Source: Halichoerus grypus
Taxonomy: Eukaryota > Chordata > Mammalia > Carnivora > Phocidae
Direction: 5' to 3'
Assembly (NCBI RefSeq): GCF_964656455.1
Contig: NC_135722.1
Coordinates: 88,717,313-88,781,312 of the forward strand
DNA: 64,000 nt
Shown: one piece after another, positions 47,327 through 58,129 of the stretch
How positions within the stretch are numbered: the first letter of the stretch is position 1
Layout: each line of letters opens with the position of its first letter
Position numbers and translations under genes: made by a program
The notes under the pieces: model-generated
What the model saw: the letters and a program-made list of their open reading frames with translations, nothing else
Told to the model about the DNA's origin: nothing
Database searches by the model: none

Positions 47327-47531
47327 GGGCACCTGGGTGGCCTAGTAGGTTAAGGGTCCAACTCTTGGTTTTGGCTCAGGTCTGATCTCATGGGTCATGA
47401 TACTGAGCCCCGCATTGGGCTCTGTGCTCAGTGGGGAGTCTGCTTGAAGATTCTCTCCCTCTGCCCCTCCCCCCACTCATTCTCTCTCTCTCTCTCTCTC
47501 TCATTCTCAAATAAATAAATAAATCTTTAAA
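47327..47531 (+). mobile_element. CAN-SINE, plus strand
   Basis: GGGCACCTGGGTGGCCTAGT, TTTTGGCTCAGGTCTGATCT, CCCGCATTGGGCTCTGTGCT, (CT)n, AATAAATAAATAAATCTTTA. Perfect 14-bp target-site duplication AAAATACACTTTCC at 47312-47325 and 47532-47545. Confidence 0.95.
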
Positions 47532-47731
47532 AAAATACACTTTCCAAAAAGTTAGAAACATGGCCCAAATATACAATTAGTACATGTCAAAGATTTTATT
47601 CAATCCATTAACTGGTGAGAAAACTGGTAAGATGGTAAACCAAGAAACTGGTTATTTATCGGCAAAAAAAAAAAAAATAGAAGAGGAATAATAGAAGAGG
47701 AATGTCAGAATAAGATCATAAACAAAACTAT

Positions 47732-47734
<3 letters not shown>

Positions 47735-47767
<33 letters not shown>

Positions 47768-49880
47768 ATTTTATTATGCTATGTTAGTCACCATACAATA
47801 CATCATTAGTTTTTGATGTGGTGATCCACGATTCATTGCTTTCGTGTAACACCCAGTGCTCCATGCAGTAAGTGCCCTCCTTAATACCCACCACCGGGCT
47901 AACCAATCCCCCCACCCCCCTCCCCTCTAAAATCCTCAGTTTGTTTCTCAGAGTCCATAGTCTCTCATGGTTCATCTCTCCCTCTGATTTCCCCTCCTTC
48001 ATTTTTCCCTTCCTTCTCCTAATGTCCTCCATGGTATTCCTTATGTTCCACAAATAAGTGAAACCATATGATAATTGACTTTCTCTGCTTGACTTATTTC
48101 ACTTAGCATAATCTCCTCCAGTCCCATCCATGTTGATGTAAAAGTTGGGCATTCATCCTTTCTGATGGCTGAGTAATATTCCATTGTATATATGGACCAC
48201 ATCTTCTTTATCCATTCATCTGTTGAAGGGCATCTCGACTCTTTCCACAGTTTGGCTATTGTGGACATTGCTGCTATGAACATTGGGGTGCATATGGCCC
48301 TTCATTTCACTACATCTGTGTCTTTGGGGTAAATACCCAGGAGTGCAATTGCTGGGTCATAGGGTAGTTCTATTTTTAAATTTTTGAGGCACCTCCACAC
48401 TGTTTTCCAAAGTGGCTGTACCAACTTGCATTCCCACCAACAGTGTAAGAGGGTTCCCCTTTCTCCACAACCTCTCCAACATTTGTTGTTTCTTTCCCTG
48501 TCCATTTTTGCCATTCCAACTGGTGTAAGGTGGTATCTCAATGGTTTTGATTTGAATTTCCCTGATGGCTAATGATGATGAACATTTTTTCATGTATCTG
48601 TTAGCCATTTGTATGTCTTCTTCAGAGAAGTGTCTTTTCATATCTTCTGCCCATTTTTTGACTTGATTATTTGTTTTTTGGGTGTTGAGTTTGAGAAGTT
48701 CTTTATAGATCTTGGATACCAGCCCTTTATCTGTAGTGTCATTTGCAAATATCTTCTCCCATTCTGTGGGTTGCCTCTTTGTTTTGTTGACTGTTTCCTT
48801 TGCTGTGCAGAAACTTTTTATCTTGATGAAGTCCCAAAAGTTCATTTTTGCTTTTGTTTCACTAGCCTTTGGAGATGTATCTTGAAAGAAGTTGCTGTGG
48901 CCAATGTCAAAGAGGTTACTGCCTATGTACTCCTCTAGGATTTTGATGGATTCCTGTCTCACATTGAGGTCTTTCATCCATTTTGAGTTTATCTTTGTGT
49001 ATGGTGTTAGAGAATGGTTGAATTTCATTCTTCTGCATGTGGCTGTCCAATTTCCCAGCACCATTTATTGAAGAGACTGTCTTTTTTCCATTGCATGTTT
49101 TTTCCTGCTTTGTCAAAGATTATTTGACCATAGAGTTGAGGGTCCATATCTGGGCTCTCTATTCTGTTCCATTGGTCTATATGTCTGTTTTTGTGCCAGT
49201 ACCATGCTGTCTTGGTGATCACAGCTTTTAATATAGCTTGAAATCGGGCAACGTGATGCCCCCAGCTTTGTTTTTCTTTTTCAACATTTCCTTGGCGATT
49301 CGGGGTCTTTTCTGATTCCATACAAATTTTAGGATTGTTTGTTCCAGCACTTTGAAAAATGTCATTGGAATTTTGGTCGGGATGGCATTGAAGGTATAGA
49401 TTGCTCTGGGTAGCATAGACATTTTAACAATGTTTATTCTTCCGATCCATGAGCATGGAATATTTTTCCATCTTTTTGTGTCTTCTTCAATTTCTTTCAT
49501 GAGTGTTCTGTAGTTCCTAGAGTATAGATCCTTTACCTCTTTGGTTAGGTTTATTCCGAGGTATCTTATGTTTTTTGCTGCTATTATAAATGGAATCGTT
49601 TCTCTAATTTCTCTTTCTACAGTTGCGTTGTTAGTGTATAAGAAACAGTTGCTTTCTTATACACTATCAATGTGGTTTTAATTCGAATTTCCCTGATGGC
49701 TAATGATGATGAACCTTTTTTCATCTGTCTGTTAGCCGTATGTCTTCCTCAGAGAAGTGTCTGTTCATGTCTTATGCCCATTTTTTGACTTATTTGTTTT
49801 TTGGGTGTTGAGTTTGAGAAGTTCTTTATAGATCTTGGATACCAGCCCTTTATCTGTAGTGTCATTTGCAAATATCTTCT
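47735..49880 (-). mobile_element. 5'-truncated, internally rearranged young L1, minus strand
   Basis: One insertion flanked by a perfect 16-bp target-site duplication TAAACAAAACTATTTA (47719-47734 and 49881-49896). The tail is a (TAAA)n array. Reading the minus strand from the tail upward: 3' UTR, then the ORF2 C-terminal half up to about 49652. A 21-nt inverted piece follows (49646-49666), then a second, same-orientation copy of the ORF2 segment already present at 48538-48757 (49667-49880). The second copy differs at roughly a dozen positions from the first, so it may come from another L1 RNA. Confidence 0.9.
48041..49645 (-). pseudogene. ORF2: L1 ORF2 C-terminal half, disrupted
   Basis: Minus-strand continuation of L1 ORF2 from after the RT core. 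The frame at 49228-49500 has [20 protein letters not shown], and 49025-49321 ends in [12 protein letters not shown]. 48357-49064 covers [18 protein letters not shown] and following text, 48302-48541 has [18 protein letters not shown], and 48041-48283 ends SLICGT. Lesions: a frame change near 49235, a 1-nt deletion in the A run at 49047-49056, a further frame change near 48540, and a stop after DTDVVK near 48303. The second and fourth are identical to lesions in the plus-strand L1 at 20331-20340 and 21085. Confidence 0.9.
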
Positions 49881-49935
49881 TAAACAAAACTATTTAATGC
49901 CCTATTGACAATAATACCATAACTTTGGGGTTATC

Positions 49936-50135
49936 TTTTTTTTTTTAATATTTTATTTATTTATTTGACAGAGAGAGACACAGCGAGAGAGAGAACACAA
50001 GCAGGGGGAGTGAGAGAGGGAGAAGCAGGCTCTCTGCCGAGCAGGGAGCCTGATGCGGGGCTCAATCCCAGGACCCTGGGATCATGACCTGAGCCGAAGG
50101 CAGATGCTTAACGACTGAGCCCCCCAGGCGCCCCA
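49936..50135 (-). mobile_element. CAN-SINE, minus strand
   Basis: T-run, ATTTTATTTATTTATTTGAC, AGAGAACACAAGCAGGGGGA, GCCTGATGCGGGGCTCAATC, CCTGGGATCATGACCTGAGC, CCCCCCAGGCGCCCC. Perfect 14-bp target-site duplication GGGTTATCTTTTTT at 49928-49941 and 50136-50149. Confidence 0.96.
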
Positions 50136-50149
50136 GGGTTATCTTTTTT

Positions 50150-51040
50150 TCTATGGAACATAAATCATTGCATTTCTACAAGATATAAATCTGCAAGATT
50201 GTTTAACATTGCAGAGTCTGGACTTAATTAATAGGGAAGAGTAAAGTAAAAAAAAAAAAGCTACAGTCTCCTAGAAGTTTTAATACTTCTTTGGTGGGCC
50301 TGTAACATAACACTCCAGAATGACACGGAGAGGACAGGCAGACATCCTCATAGGCCTTCTTTATAAGCCTGGAAACACTATAGATCTAGTCTTTAGATCC
50401 TAATTCTTGGTGGGCAAAGGTGGGGTTCTTGGCTGGTTATTCACATGTGAAATCTGCACTTTGGTTGCCTGCTGATCAAGGAAATTTGCTCTCTTCTGCA
50501 CTCTCGTTCAGTGCTGGGTGTGGGCAGCAGTCACTGCCCCCGTGTATTACTAGGACCCATGGCCCGGTGCAATCTCCCTGCTTCCTCTGTCACTTTCCTT
50601 CACTGCTTTTGTGTGTCATCATTTTGTTCTCCCAGAGAGTTCTCTGCAGAGAATAGCAACAAGTATTGGTTCAAGTTCAAAAAGAAGCAGCACTGGGGAG
50701 ATTTCCATGTTCTTAAAGGCCCCTAACTCGGAACTTGATCATTGCTGGGGATTTTTTTCAAGATGTTTATCATGTCTCTGGTAAGCCAGAGGCCACCTTT
50801 TTATATAGGGGGTGAGTTTTAAACATCAGGACTTAAGAGACATAGAGGGTACTGATGTGAATGGAATCTTGATGGGGAAGCAGCTGGGTAGCAGGAACCA
50901 AAGAAAAGCAGGACCTCAAAGAGAGAAGCAGGACACCTGCTGAACACTTAACTACTTTAATTTCTTTTAGCAGAAAAGCTGAGAAACACCCAGACCTGGC
51001 TGTCATCTTGGATCCACATCCTGCCCCCGTCACTGTACTG
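50150..51040. other. Unique DNA, no gene recognised
   Basis: Overlapping short frames at 50420-50726 have no domain signature. No repeat or RNA feature recognised. Confidence 0.35.
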
Positions 51041-51690
51041 CAAGGCTTCTTAACTGAGAGTCCAGGAACTCCCCAAATGAGCTGAGGATAGAATCCAGGG
51101 GGTCCACAAACTTGGATGGAGAAAAGGTTGAATCTTTAGTTCAGTAAATTCTAACTGGAATAGAGCATTTCTTTGTATTAATGAAGCCAACAAACTAGAA
51201 TAGTATTATCAGTACTTGTGACTTTGTTACGGATATTTTCACATCACTACTTTGTCCCTCTGCTTGATTCTGTTATTTAAATTGTCAGGGCACCTGGGTG
51301 GCTCAGTCAGTTCAGTGTCCAACTTGATTTTGGCTCAGGTCATGATCTCAAGGTCTTGAGATCGAGCCCCGAGTCAGGCTCTGTGCTGGGCATGGAGCCT
51401 GCTTAAGATTCTCTCTCTCCCTCTCCTTCTGCCCCCACCTCCCCACCACCCCTGCCCATGGGCACACTCTTTCTCAAAAATAAAATAAAGTGTTAATAAA
51501 GAAGTACATGTACAACTATACAATTCATTTAAAAATAGTTTGGTAACTATATTTTGATACAAATAGTTTACTTTGTAATCCTATGTATTTTATTGTATGC
51601 ATTGAAAAACATTCTAGAAAGAGATTCATATGCTACGTCAGATTTCTGAAGGGTTCGTGGAACAAAGAAGCTCAATAATCCTTGTGTATT
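51040..51690. repeat. Probable DNA-transposon remnant split by a CAN-SINE
   Basis: AAGGCTTCTTAACTGAGAGT, GGGGGTCCACAAACTTGGAT, then after the SINE TTGATACAAATAGTTTACTT, TTTATTGTATGCATTGAAAA and GGTTCGTGGAACAAAGAAG follow a widespread mammalian hAT-like repeat in order. Family not assigned. Confidence 0.5.
51287..51498 (+). mobile_element. CAN-SINE, plus strand, older
   Basis: AGGGCACCTGGGTGGCTCAG, TTTTGGCTCAGGTCATGATC, GAGATCGAGCCCCGAGTCAG, CT-rich body, tail AAAAATAAAATAAAG. Target-site duplication not clear. Confidence 0.92.
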
Positions 51691-51699
51691 TTAACTTCA

Positions 51700-54490
51700 A
51701 ACAAAAGAAAACCAAACAAAAATCAGTTTTGTTTAGTTTGCTGCCTACTTGGGCTTTGTAGATTTTGTGGTGATATTTTCTTTTGCTTCAGCTAAACTTG
51801 GAAAACAGCATGCCCTTGGTTACTATGTACTAAATGTTTTCCTGCTGAATATATATGTATATACATATATATTCTTTTTGAAAGGATTCTTGGTGCTTAA
51901 AGGTATAAGGCAGTATTTATGGTTAGGATTCAGGGAAGAGCTGTTCTGAATATTTCAGGTCCCAACACAAACTCAAGCAACTAATATCCACCCATTAATG
52001 CAGAATCTAGGCAACTGGTTCTCTTGACCTTACTAAATCCTTTCCAGAGTAAGAAACTTTTATTCTTCTTCAAGCCTCAGGTGGCAGATCCAGGGCAAAA
52101 TAGACTTTCTTCCCAATTATGTGCTTTCACAGTCATTGTCTATAAAAGGAATAGGGGATAATGAAAGGGATGTGATTTTAGTTCATGATCAAACTGGATT
52201 TTTTTTTCCATTTCTGATTCATATTCAGTGTTAGGCAGTCTGTAGAAACTCCTTTTTATTTGGGAAAAAAAGGGACAAGGACAAGCATTTATCATCCTCT
52301 TCTTTTCAAATTTGCTGAAGAGATGAGAAGCCCGCAACAAAGGCTTTTACGTGAAACCACTTTGAGACTTAGGGTCAGAGCTGAGAAGGAAAGTGTTCAG
52401 AGGTAAGAGCTGGATTCAAATGCCTTTTTTGCTGCTTACTAATTGTGTGATCAAAGATGTGTTATTTAATCACTCGGGTTCTTGCACAGTATGAACGTGC
52501 TTGCTGTGTCTACCTTGAAGGGTTATTGGGAATGAAGGGTGTATCCCTATAGACCCCAGGGTCTCATTTACCAGCTTTAGTTTGCTGGGTAAGAAGGGCA
52601 TCAGAGGCTCATGTCTAAGTAGGGTAGGTAAAACTGGAGGCAGTGGGGCGCGGAGAAGAGAGACTGGAATTTGATCTCTGTCTCTGGTTCCCCACCACAA
52701 ACACTGCCTGAGCTCTCCTGGATAAAGTACTGCAGGCATAGCTGAGAGAGGCTCTGTAAGATGCAGAACATGGATACCCTAGTGTCCAAGTGAAGAAATA
52801 GGGAAGAGTGGGGCAGATAAGCCATGCCTCTATCCATGCAAGGGAAACAGCATATGGCTCCAGAGTAATCAGGATGGAAGGAAGGAGATTCTCAAGTATG
52901 ACTTATGTTTCTTTGGGAAGGAGAATCAGGACAAGGCATCCAGAGAATCTGCGTCTCAGGAGACGGTGCCAGGATCATCAGTAGGGAGACTCTCCAGTGA
53001 CTTTATGGGCTTTAGACACCAGTGAAAACTGAGGGGATTAAATAACTTTCTTTTTCACCATTATACAGGTGAGGTTCTTAGGTGCTGCCAGAAATGATTA
53101 GTAGAGAGAATGGAGGGGAATCTTGAGGTGCTTAGCTATAGAGGTGGGGGCAATGTGCCAGTAGAGCTGGGTTATTTTTGTTAATGTCCCCACTCACAAA
53201 CTGGGGGGAGCCTGGGGAAATGGGGGACTATATGAAGATAAATTAGAAGCAGTGTACTATGAGATATCTCTTAAGCTATAAAGCCTTATAAACTATAGAA
53301 TCTTGAGGTGTTTTTCTTTTCCAGGAAATTTCCTAGCACCTTGTGGATAGTAAATAAATGCCTGTTGGTTGAATGAAAATGAACACAAGAGGCCTAATTT
53401 TAGGGTCCGAAGAGATTGATCAAACCAATAATGTATACACAAGATCCATATTTAAGCTAATCACTCTAAAAACAGAGAATATTTGCTATATTTGAAGGCC
53501 AACAAAATAATTATTCATGTGCCTCTTATAAGCTCATAAAAAGGAACAAGCAATGGAGAAGAAGAAAGGGGGAGAAATTGGAATTCTGGCCTGAGCAGCC
53601 AACCCATTTTCTCCTTCTCTATGGAAATAATACTCATAGGTCCTGTCTTTTACTACTTTTCATGTTCTGTTTTCAGTCAATTAAGATTCCTATTGAAGGT
53701 CCTGTACTGAGTGCATACCCATGGTTTTCAGTCCTACATATATTTAGAACCCAAAAAGATAAGAATAAATGTAGTTTTATGACATTTTAGATTTTTTTAA
53801 TGAGAAAGCTCAAAGATTATTTTTTTTAAAAGGTTGTACAAATATTCACTAATTATTTTATGGTTTACTAGTTAAGTGTGAAACATATCTGTCAAGAAAA
53901 TACCAAGTGGATTTCCAAACTTCCCTGAGCCCATTTGATTATGTGCAACTCTTCTTTTTGGAAATGAGAGTTGTTTGAAGGAGGTGGGCGTTAGCAAGTC
54001 ATCTACAATCTTACCACCTACTTGTAATGAAGTAAAACCTCAGACTAAATTCTCTCACTCACACAGATATTTACTGAGCCAACATCCATTAGTAAGGAGG
54101 CACACAACAGTTCACTGGACCAGTTATGAAAGCTCGTGAATTTCTGACTCTGATATCTTTGGGTGAGCCAACTACCTAGAAGATTTATTTAAGGCAGTCA
54201 CAATAACTTTCCAGAGGCAAGATTCTGTTAGGCCTACAGTCATTACAAGCCACACAGAAATCCCCCAACTCAATGGCTGGCTAAAGGACTACTTAGGGAA
54301 GAATCCTCAGGTATCTCCAGAAGATGCAGTTCACTCTATATCCTAACATTCCATTTTTGCAAGGATGGAAGATGTCTAAAATATTTTAGCCAACTCGTAT
54401 GTCTCATATCACCACTATATATGGTAATACATATATACACATATGAACATATGTACATATAGGACATGTACACACACATTAAAATAACAT
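51700..54490. other. Unique DNA with MIR and L2 remnants; no gene recognised
   Basis: A 28-bp perfect AT-rich palindrome lies at 51847-51874. 52380-52500 is a reversed MIR core (GCTGCTTACTAATTGTGTGA). 53320-53385 is an L2 3' end (TAGTAAATAAATGCCTGTTG). 54420-54480 is an irregular ATAC/ACAT-rich stretch. Short frames show no domain. Confidence 0.4.
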
Positions 54491-54496
54491 TGGCTA

Positions 54497-54856
54497 GGTC
54501 AGGGGTCAGCAAACTTTTTTTTGTAAAAGGACAGATAGTAAATATTTTGGGCTTTTCAGTTTCTGTTGCAGTGTCTATGTCCCAGTGACTCAAGCCTGGC
54601 ATTGTAGGGTGCAAGCAGTTGTAGATGATATGTAAGGGAACAAACATGAATGTGTTCTGGTACTTTATTTAAGGACAATGAAATGTAAATTTCATAAAAT
54701 TTCCACATATCATGAAATATTATTTTTCTTTTGACTTTTTAAAACACTTAGAAATGTGAAGGTGTTCTCAGCTCACAGTTTATAAAGCCCATCTCAAAAC
54801 AGGCAGTGGGCAATATTTGCTCTGCAGGGAGGATAGTTTGCAGATTTCTCATCTAA
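54497..54856 (+). repeat. Non-autonomous hAT-type DNA transposon
   Basis: Begins CAGGGGTCAGCAAACTTTTT, a characteristic hAT terminal sequence, followed by GACAGATAGTAAATATTTTG and GGCTTTTCAGTTTCTGTTGC. It ends near AGGCAGTGGGCAATATTTGC and GATAGTTTGCAGATTTCTC. Decayed but nearly complete; a related fragment in the other orientation is at 40385-40520. Confidence 0.7.
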
Positions 54857-55103
54857 GCTATGAAACTTTCAAGTCAATTTCTGACATTGTAGCGTAAGTC
54901 CTGTGACTGGAAAAGGTGAAAAGTGAAAAGATGAAAATTAGAGAACATGCATTTGTAGATGTTACCTCATTTACTCACTAGAAAACCACTTAGAGTTATG
55001 CATGACGTTATTTTCATTGTTTTATGCAAGTGGAAAGGAGAGCTCTGTGACATTTTAAACACAGACCAGAGAAGAGAGTCAAGTACAGGTCTATCCTGAT
55101 TTC
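54857..55103. other. Unique DNA
   Basis: No feature recognised. Confidence 0.3.
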
Positions 55104-55123
55104 AAAGCTCACGTGCTTTCTTT

Positions 55124-55330
55124 TTTTTTTCTTAAAGATTTTATTTATTTATTTGACAGAGAGAGAGAGAGAGTGAGAGCAGGAACACAAGCAGGGGGAG
55201 TGGGAGAGGGAGAGGGAGAAGCAGGCCTCCCGCCGAGCAGGGAGCCCGATGCGGGGCTCAATCCCAGGATCCTGGGATCATGACCTGAGCCAAAGGCAGA
55301 CGCTTAACGACTGAGCCACCCAGGCACCCC
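55124..55330 (-). mobile_element. CAN-SINE, minus strand, near-consensus
   Basis: AAAGATTTTATTTATTTATT, TTGACAGAGAGAGAGAGAGA, GAACACAAGCAGGGGGAGTG, GCCCGATGCGGGGCTCAATC, CCTGGGATCATGACCTGAGC, CCACCCAGGCACCCC. Perfect 20-bp target-site duplication at 55104-55123 and 55331-55350 (AAAGCTCACGTGCTTTCTTT). Appears young. Confidence 0.97.
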
Positions 55331-55419
55331 AAAGCTCACGTGCTTTCTTTAGAGTCATGCTTGTGAGTTTTCACTTAGAGAAGATCCATGGACCTTTTAC
55401 AATGGAGGGGATCTGAGCT

Positions 55420-55613
55420 TTTTTTTTTTTTTTAAGATTTTATTTATTTATGTGACAGAGAGAGAGAGCACAAGCAGGGGGAGCAGCAGAGGGAGAGGGA
55501 GAAGCAGGATCCCTGCTGAGCAGGAAGCCTGATGTGGGGCTCTATCCCAGGACCCTGGGATCATGACCTGAGTTGAAGACAGACACTTAACTGACTAAGC
55601 CACCCAGTGCCCT
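55420..55613 (-). mobile_element. CAN-SINE, minus strand
   Basis: T-run, AAGATTTTATTTATTTATGT, GCACAAGCAGGGGGAGCAGC, GCCTGATGTGGGGCTCTATC, CCTGGGATCATGACCTGAGT, AAGCCACCCAG. Target-site duplication TCTGAGCTTTTT at 55412-55423 and 55617-55628. It lies only ~90 bp from the previous SINE in the same orientation. Confidence 0.95.
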
Positions 55614-55629
55614 GGGTCTGAGCTTTTTC

Positions 55630-56170
55630 TGGTCAGAGTTGCTCCTGCCCAATTCCAGAGGCATCACTGTTGTGTTATGCATGACCGTGCCCTTTGAACA
55701 CAATGTGGATAGACTTGCTTGATGTTGTACAAAGATCCTACCTTGGTTGATTGTTTGTTTGGTTTGGTTTGGTTTTTAACCTAGTAGGTTTTTGGAGGCT
55801 GTAAGGAACCATTGAAGGGCTTTAAGCACTGAATTGACATGATCAAATTTGTGTTTTAGAAATGTAGTGTGGTGATTTGGGGCCGCATTTTGGAATAAGA
55901 ACTCAGTACCAAATGAATCATTGATATGACCAACTTTATATAACTAAAGCAAAGGCGCAACTATAAAATCCTATACTCATTTGATATAGTAAAAGTATAT
56001 TCTGTTTAAAAAATGGGCATATATATTTTGTGCATAAAGGGAGCTAACAAAATCTATATATAAAGCACATACAGAATAGAACTGTTCTTTATCTTATATT
56101 TAACCTAAATGTTACATAAAATAAATATTACATAGTTGACATTCATTTTGTTTTACTTCTTGGAATTTTT
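55630..56170. other. Unique AT-rich DNA with an old repeat segment
   Basis: 55780-55875 (GGAACCATTGAAGGGCTTTA, AGCACTGAATTGACATGATC) resembles a common ancient mammalian repeat segment of uncertain family. No gene seen. Confidence 0.35.
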
Positions 56171-56187
56171 GAAATAGAATCATTCCA

Positions 56188-56389
56188 GGGCGCCTGGGTG
56201 GCTCAGTTGGTTAAGCAACTGCCTTCGGCTCAGGTCATGATCCTGGAGTCCCGGGATCGAGTCCCGCATCGGGCTCCCTGCTCGGCAGGGAGTCTGCTTC
56301 TCCCTCTCACCCTCCTCCCTCTCATGCTCTCTGTCTCTCATTCTCTCTCTCTCAAATAAATAAATAAAAATCTTTAAAAAAAAAAAAAA
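56188..56389 (+). mobile_element. CAN-SINE, plus strand, near-consensus
   Basis: GGGCGCCTGGGTGGCTCAGT, TTCGGCTCAGGTCATGATCC, CCCGCATCGGGCTCCCTGCT, CT-rich tract, AATAAATAAATAAAAATCTT, A-run. Perfect 17-bp target-site duplication GAAATAGAATCATTCCA at 56171-56187 and 56390-56406. Confidence 0.97.
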
Positions 56390-56406
56390 GAAATAGAATC
56401 ATTCCA

Positions 56407-56990
56407 AATGTTCTTCGGAAGTACAATCTTATAATATTAAAAATTCATATAATCTTGACTCAGAAATACTACCTGTAGGTATTATTTCTGTTGTGTGAAA
56501 TAATGTATATATTAGTCTATAAATTGAAGAATTGTATATAATCACTGGACAAAAATATAAATATCTTCAATACAGGACTAGTTAATAAGTTATTATATAT
56601 CCATATAATGAAACTGTATGAAGTTTTTAAGAAGATAAGATGGTCCTGTATATATTGCCATTGAAAGAGCTCTAAGATATATACTGTTTCAGTTTTTAAA
56701 TAGTTACATGTCAGTATATATCATTTATATAAAACATCTCTCTATCTATCAATGTCAATCTATGTTTGTGTGCATGGGTGTTTTGTCTGGATGTGTTAAA
56801 GGATACATTATTTCTAGGAGGGGGAATACATGAGGGAAAAACAAAACAAAACACAGCAGAATAAAAACTAGTTACTTCAAAAGAGGAAAAGGATGATTCT
56901 AGGAGGCCAGGGAAAAGAGGAAGGCTTTTTTCTTTTTTTTTTTAATTTTATAGCCATTCATATCTTTTGAATTTTAAATATAGCTATCAA
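56407..56990 (+). repeat. Old L1M-type 3' fragment
   Basis: AGAAATACTACCTGTAGGTA, TAATCACTGGACAAAAATAT, GTTAATAAGTTATTATATAT and CCATATAATGAAACTGTATG follow the late-ORF2/3' pattern of old L1s (a diverged counterpart of ATACAATGGAATATTA...). Decayed and without open frames. Confidence 0.5.
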
Positions 56991-57264
56991 AGGAAATCTG
57001 ATATAAATGGCTGATTTATTTATTTTATTTCAGTAAATATCCATGTAGCAAGCCAACACAATAAAAATTCCTCCATCAAATTTAGTTCTTTGCTTAAAGT
57101 AACAAATGTTCAAGGGATATGTATTTGTTGTAGATGATGATGCTTCTGCTACTGATGTTTCTTCCTCATTTGAAAGCACAGAGTTGATACATCACCCACA
57201 GCTTTCGCTGAAGTTCCCAGTTTACACAAATAGAGCCCCATAGTCCCAGCAGAGCATGCTGTAT

Positions 57265-57510
57265 TGATAGCAATCATTCACATTTATTGAATACTTACTG
57301 ATATATGAATTACTCTTACCATATGCCACTCCCTCTTCTGAGAGCATGTACAGATTCATTGAATTCTTTAAACAGTGCTCTTCCAAAGTGTTATTTGTAG
57401 ATGAGGAAACTGAGTCACAAAAAGCTTAGATAACATCCACGGTCACAGAGCTGCTAAGTACAGGGCCTGGTTTTAACCCAGTCTGGCTTCACAATGCTCA
57501 GCCACATACT
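57265..57510 (+). repeat. MIR element remnant
   Basis: CATTTATTGAATACTTACTG, TTTGTAGATGAGGAAACTGA, CACGGTCACAGAGCTGCTAA and GGCCTGGTTTTAACCCAGTC, a well-preserved MIR core in correct order. Confidence 0.75.
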
Positions 57511-57539
57511 CTGCATCCCTGGGGCCAGTAAGTTTGTCA

Positions 57540-58125
57540 TTATCAAGCACCCAAATCTTCTGCCTTGACCATGACCATTCCCAACAGTCCTGCTTCCTTC
57601 CATGAGGTTCCACTGAGTAAGGTTCCAACCACTTAGGTTAGCACAGATGCTTCCTCATGACCTTATATCTTTCCCTGGAGCTATCTCTTCAGCCTTGTCT
57701 CTCACCACTTCCTTCTTCCCAATGGAAAGCTGTGCTGAGCTGCATAAAGTTTCCCAAAGGGTCCACGCTCATTCTTGCTTCCCTGAATTTATATGACTTC
57801 CCTCATATGGAGCATCCTTCTTTCATTCCTCTATGCCTGGATGACTCCTGCTCACCCAGAAGAACCCAGGCCTTTCTTTGAAACAATCTTCCTGTACCCT
57901 CAAACCCCAAGTGCACACACACCAGCCTGGAATGTTAATCTGAGTGTTCTTCTATGAGAACGTTTGTCCAGGTGTGGTCTGGTTGTTTGATGGCATCCCT
58001 TTTTTCCTCAACACTAAGTATTCACTATTGGCAATGACCTTATGTCTCCAGCTGATTGTTCAGTGTATTGGTCAATATTAGGAGTTCAATAAAAGTATTG
58101 TAAATGAATAAGTAAATGAAAGCTT
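57540..58125 (+). repeat. L2 LINE 3' region
   Basis: CT-rich L2-type body (AAGAACCCAGGCCTTTCTTT, AACAATCTTCCTGTACCCTC) running to the L2-type end GGAGTTCAATAAAAGTATTG followed by AATGAATAAGTAAATG. Ancient and non-coding; the 74-codon frame at 57657-57881 is not a gene. Confidence 0.55.
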
Positions 58126-58129
58126 CTAG

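Noticed and set aside
48384..48938. Plus-strand frames of 62 and 109 codons in the 47.7-kb L1
   Set aside because: They are antisense shadows of the minus-strand L1 ORF2; the equivalent antisense frame also appears over the plus-strand L1 at 20449-20793.
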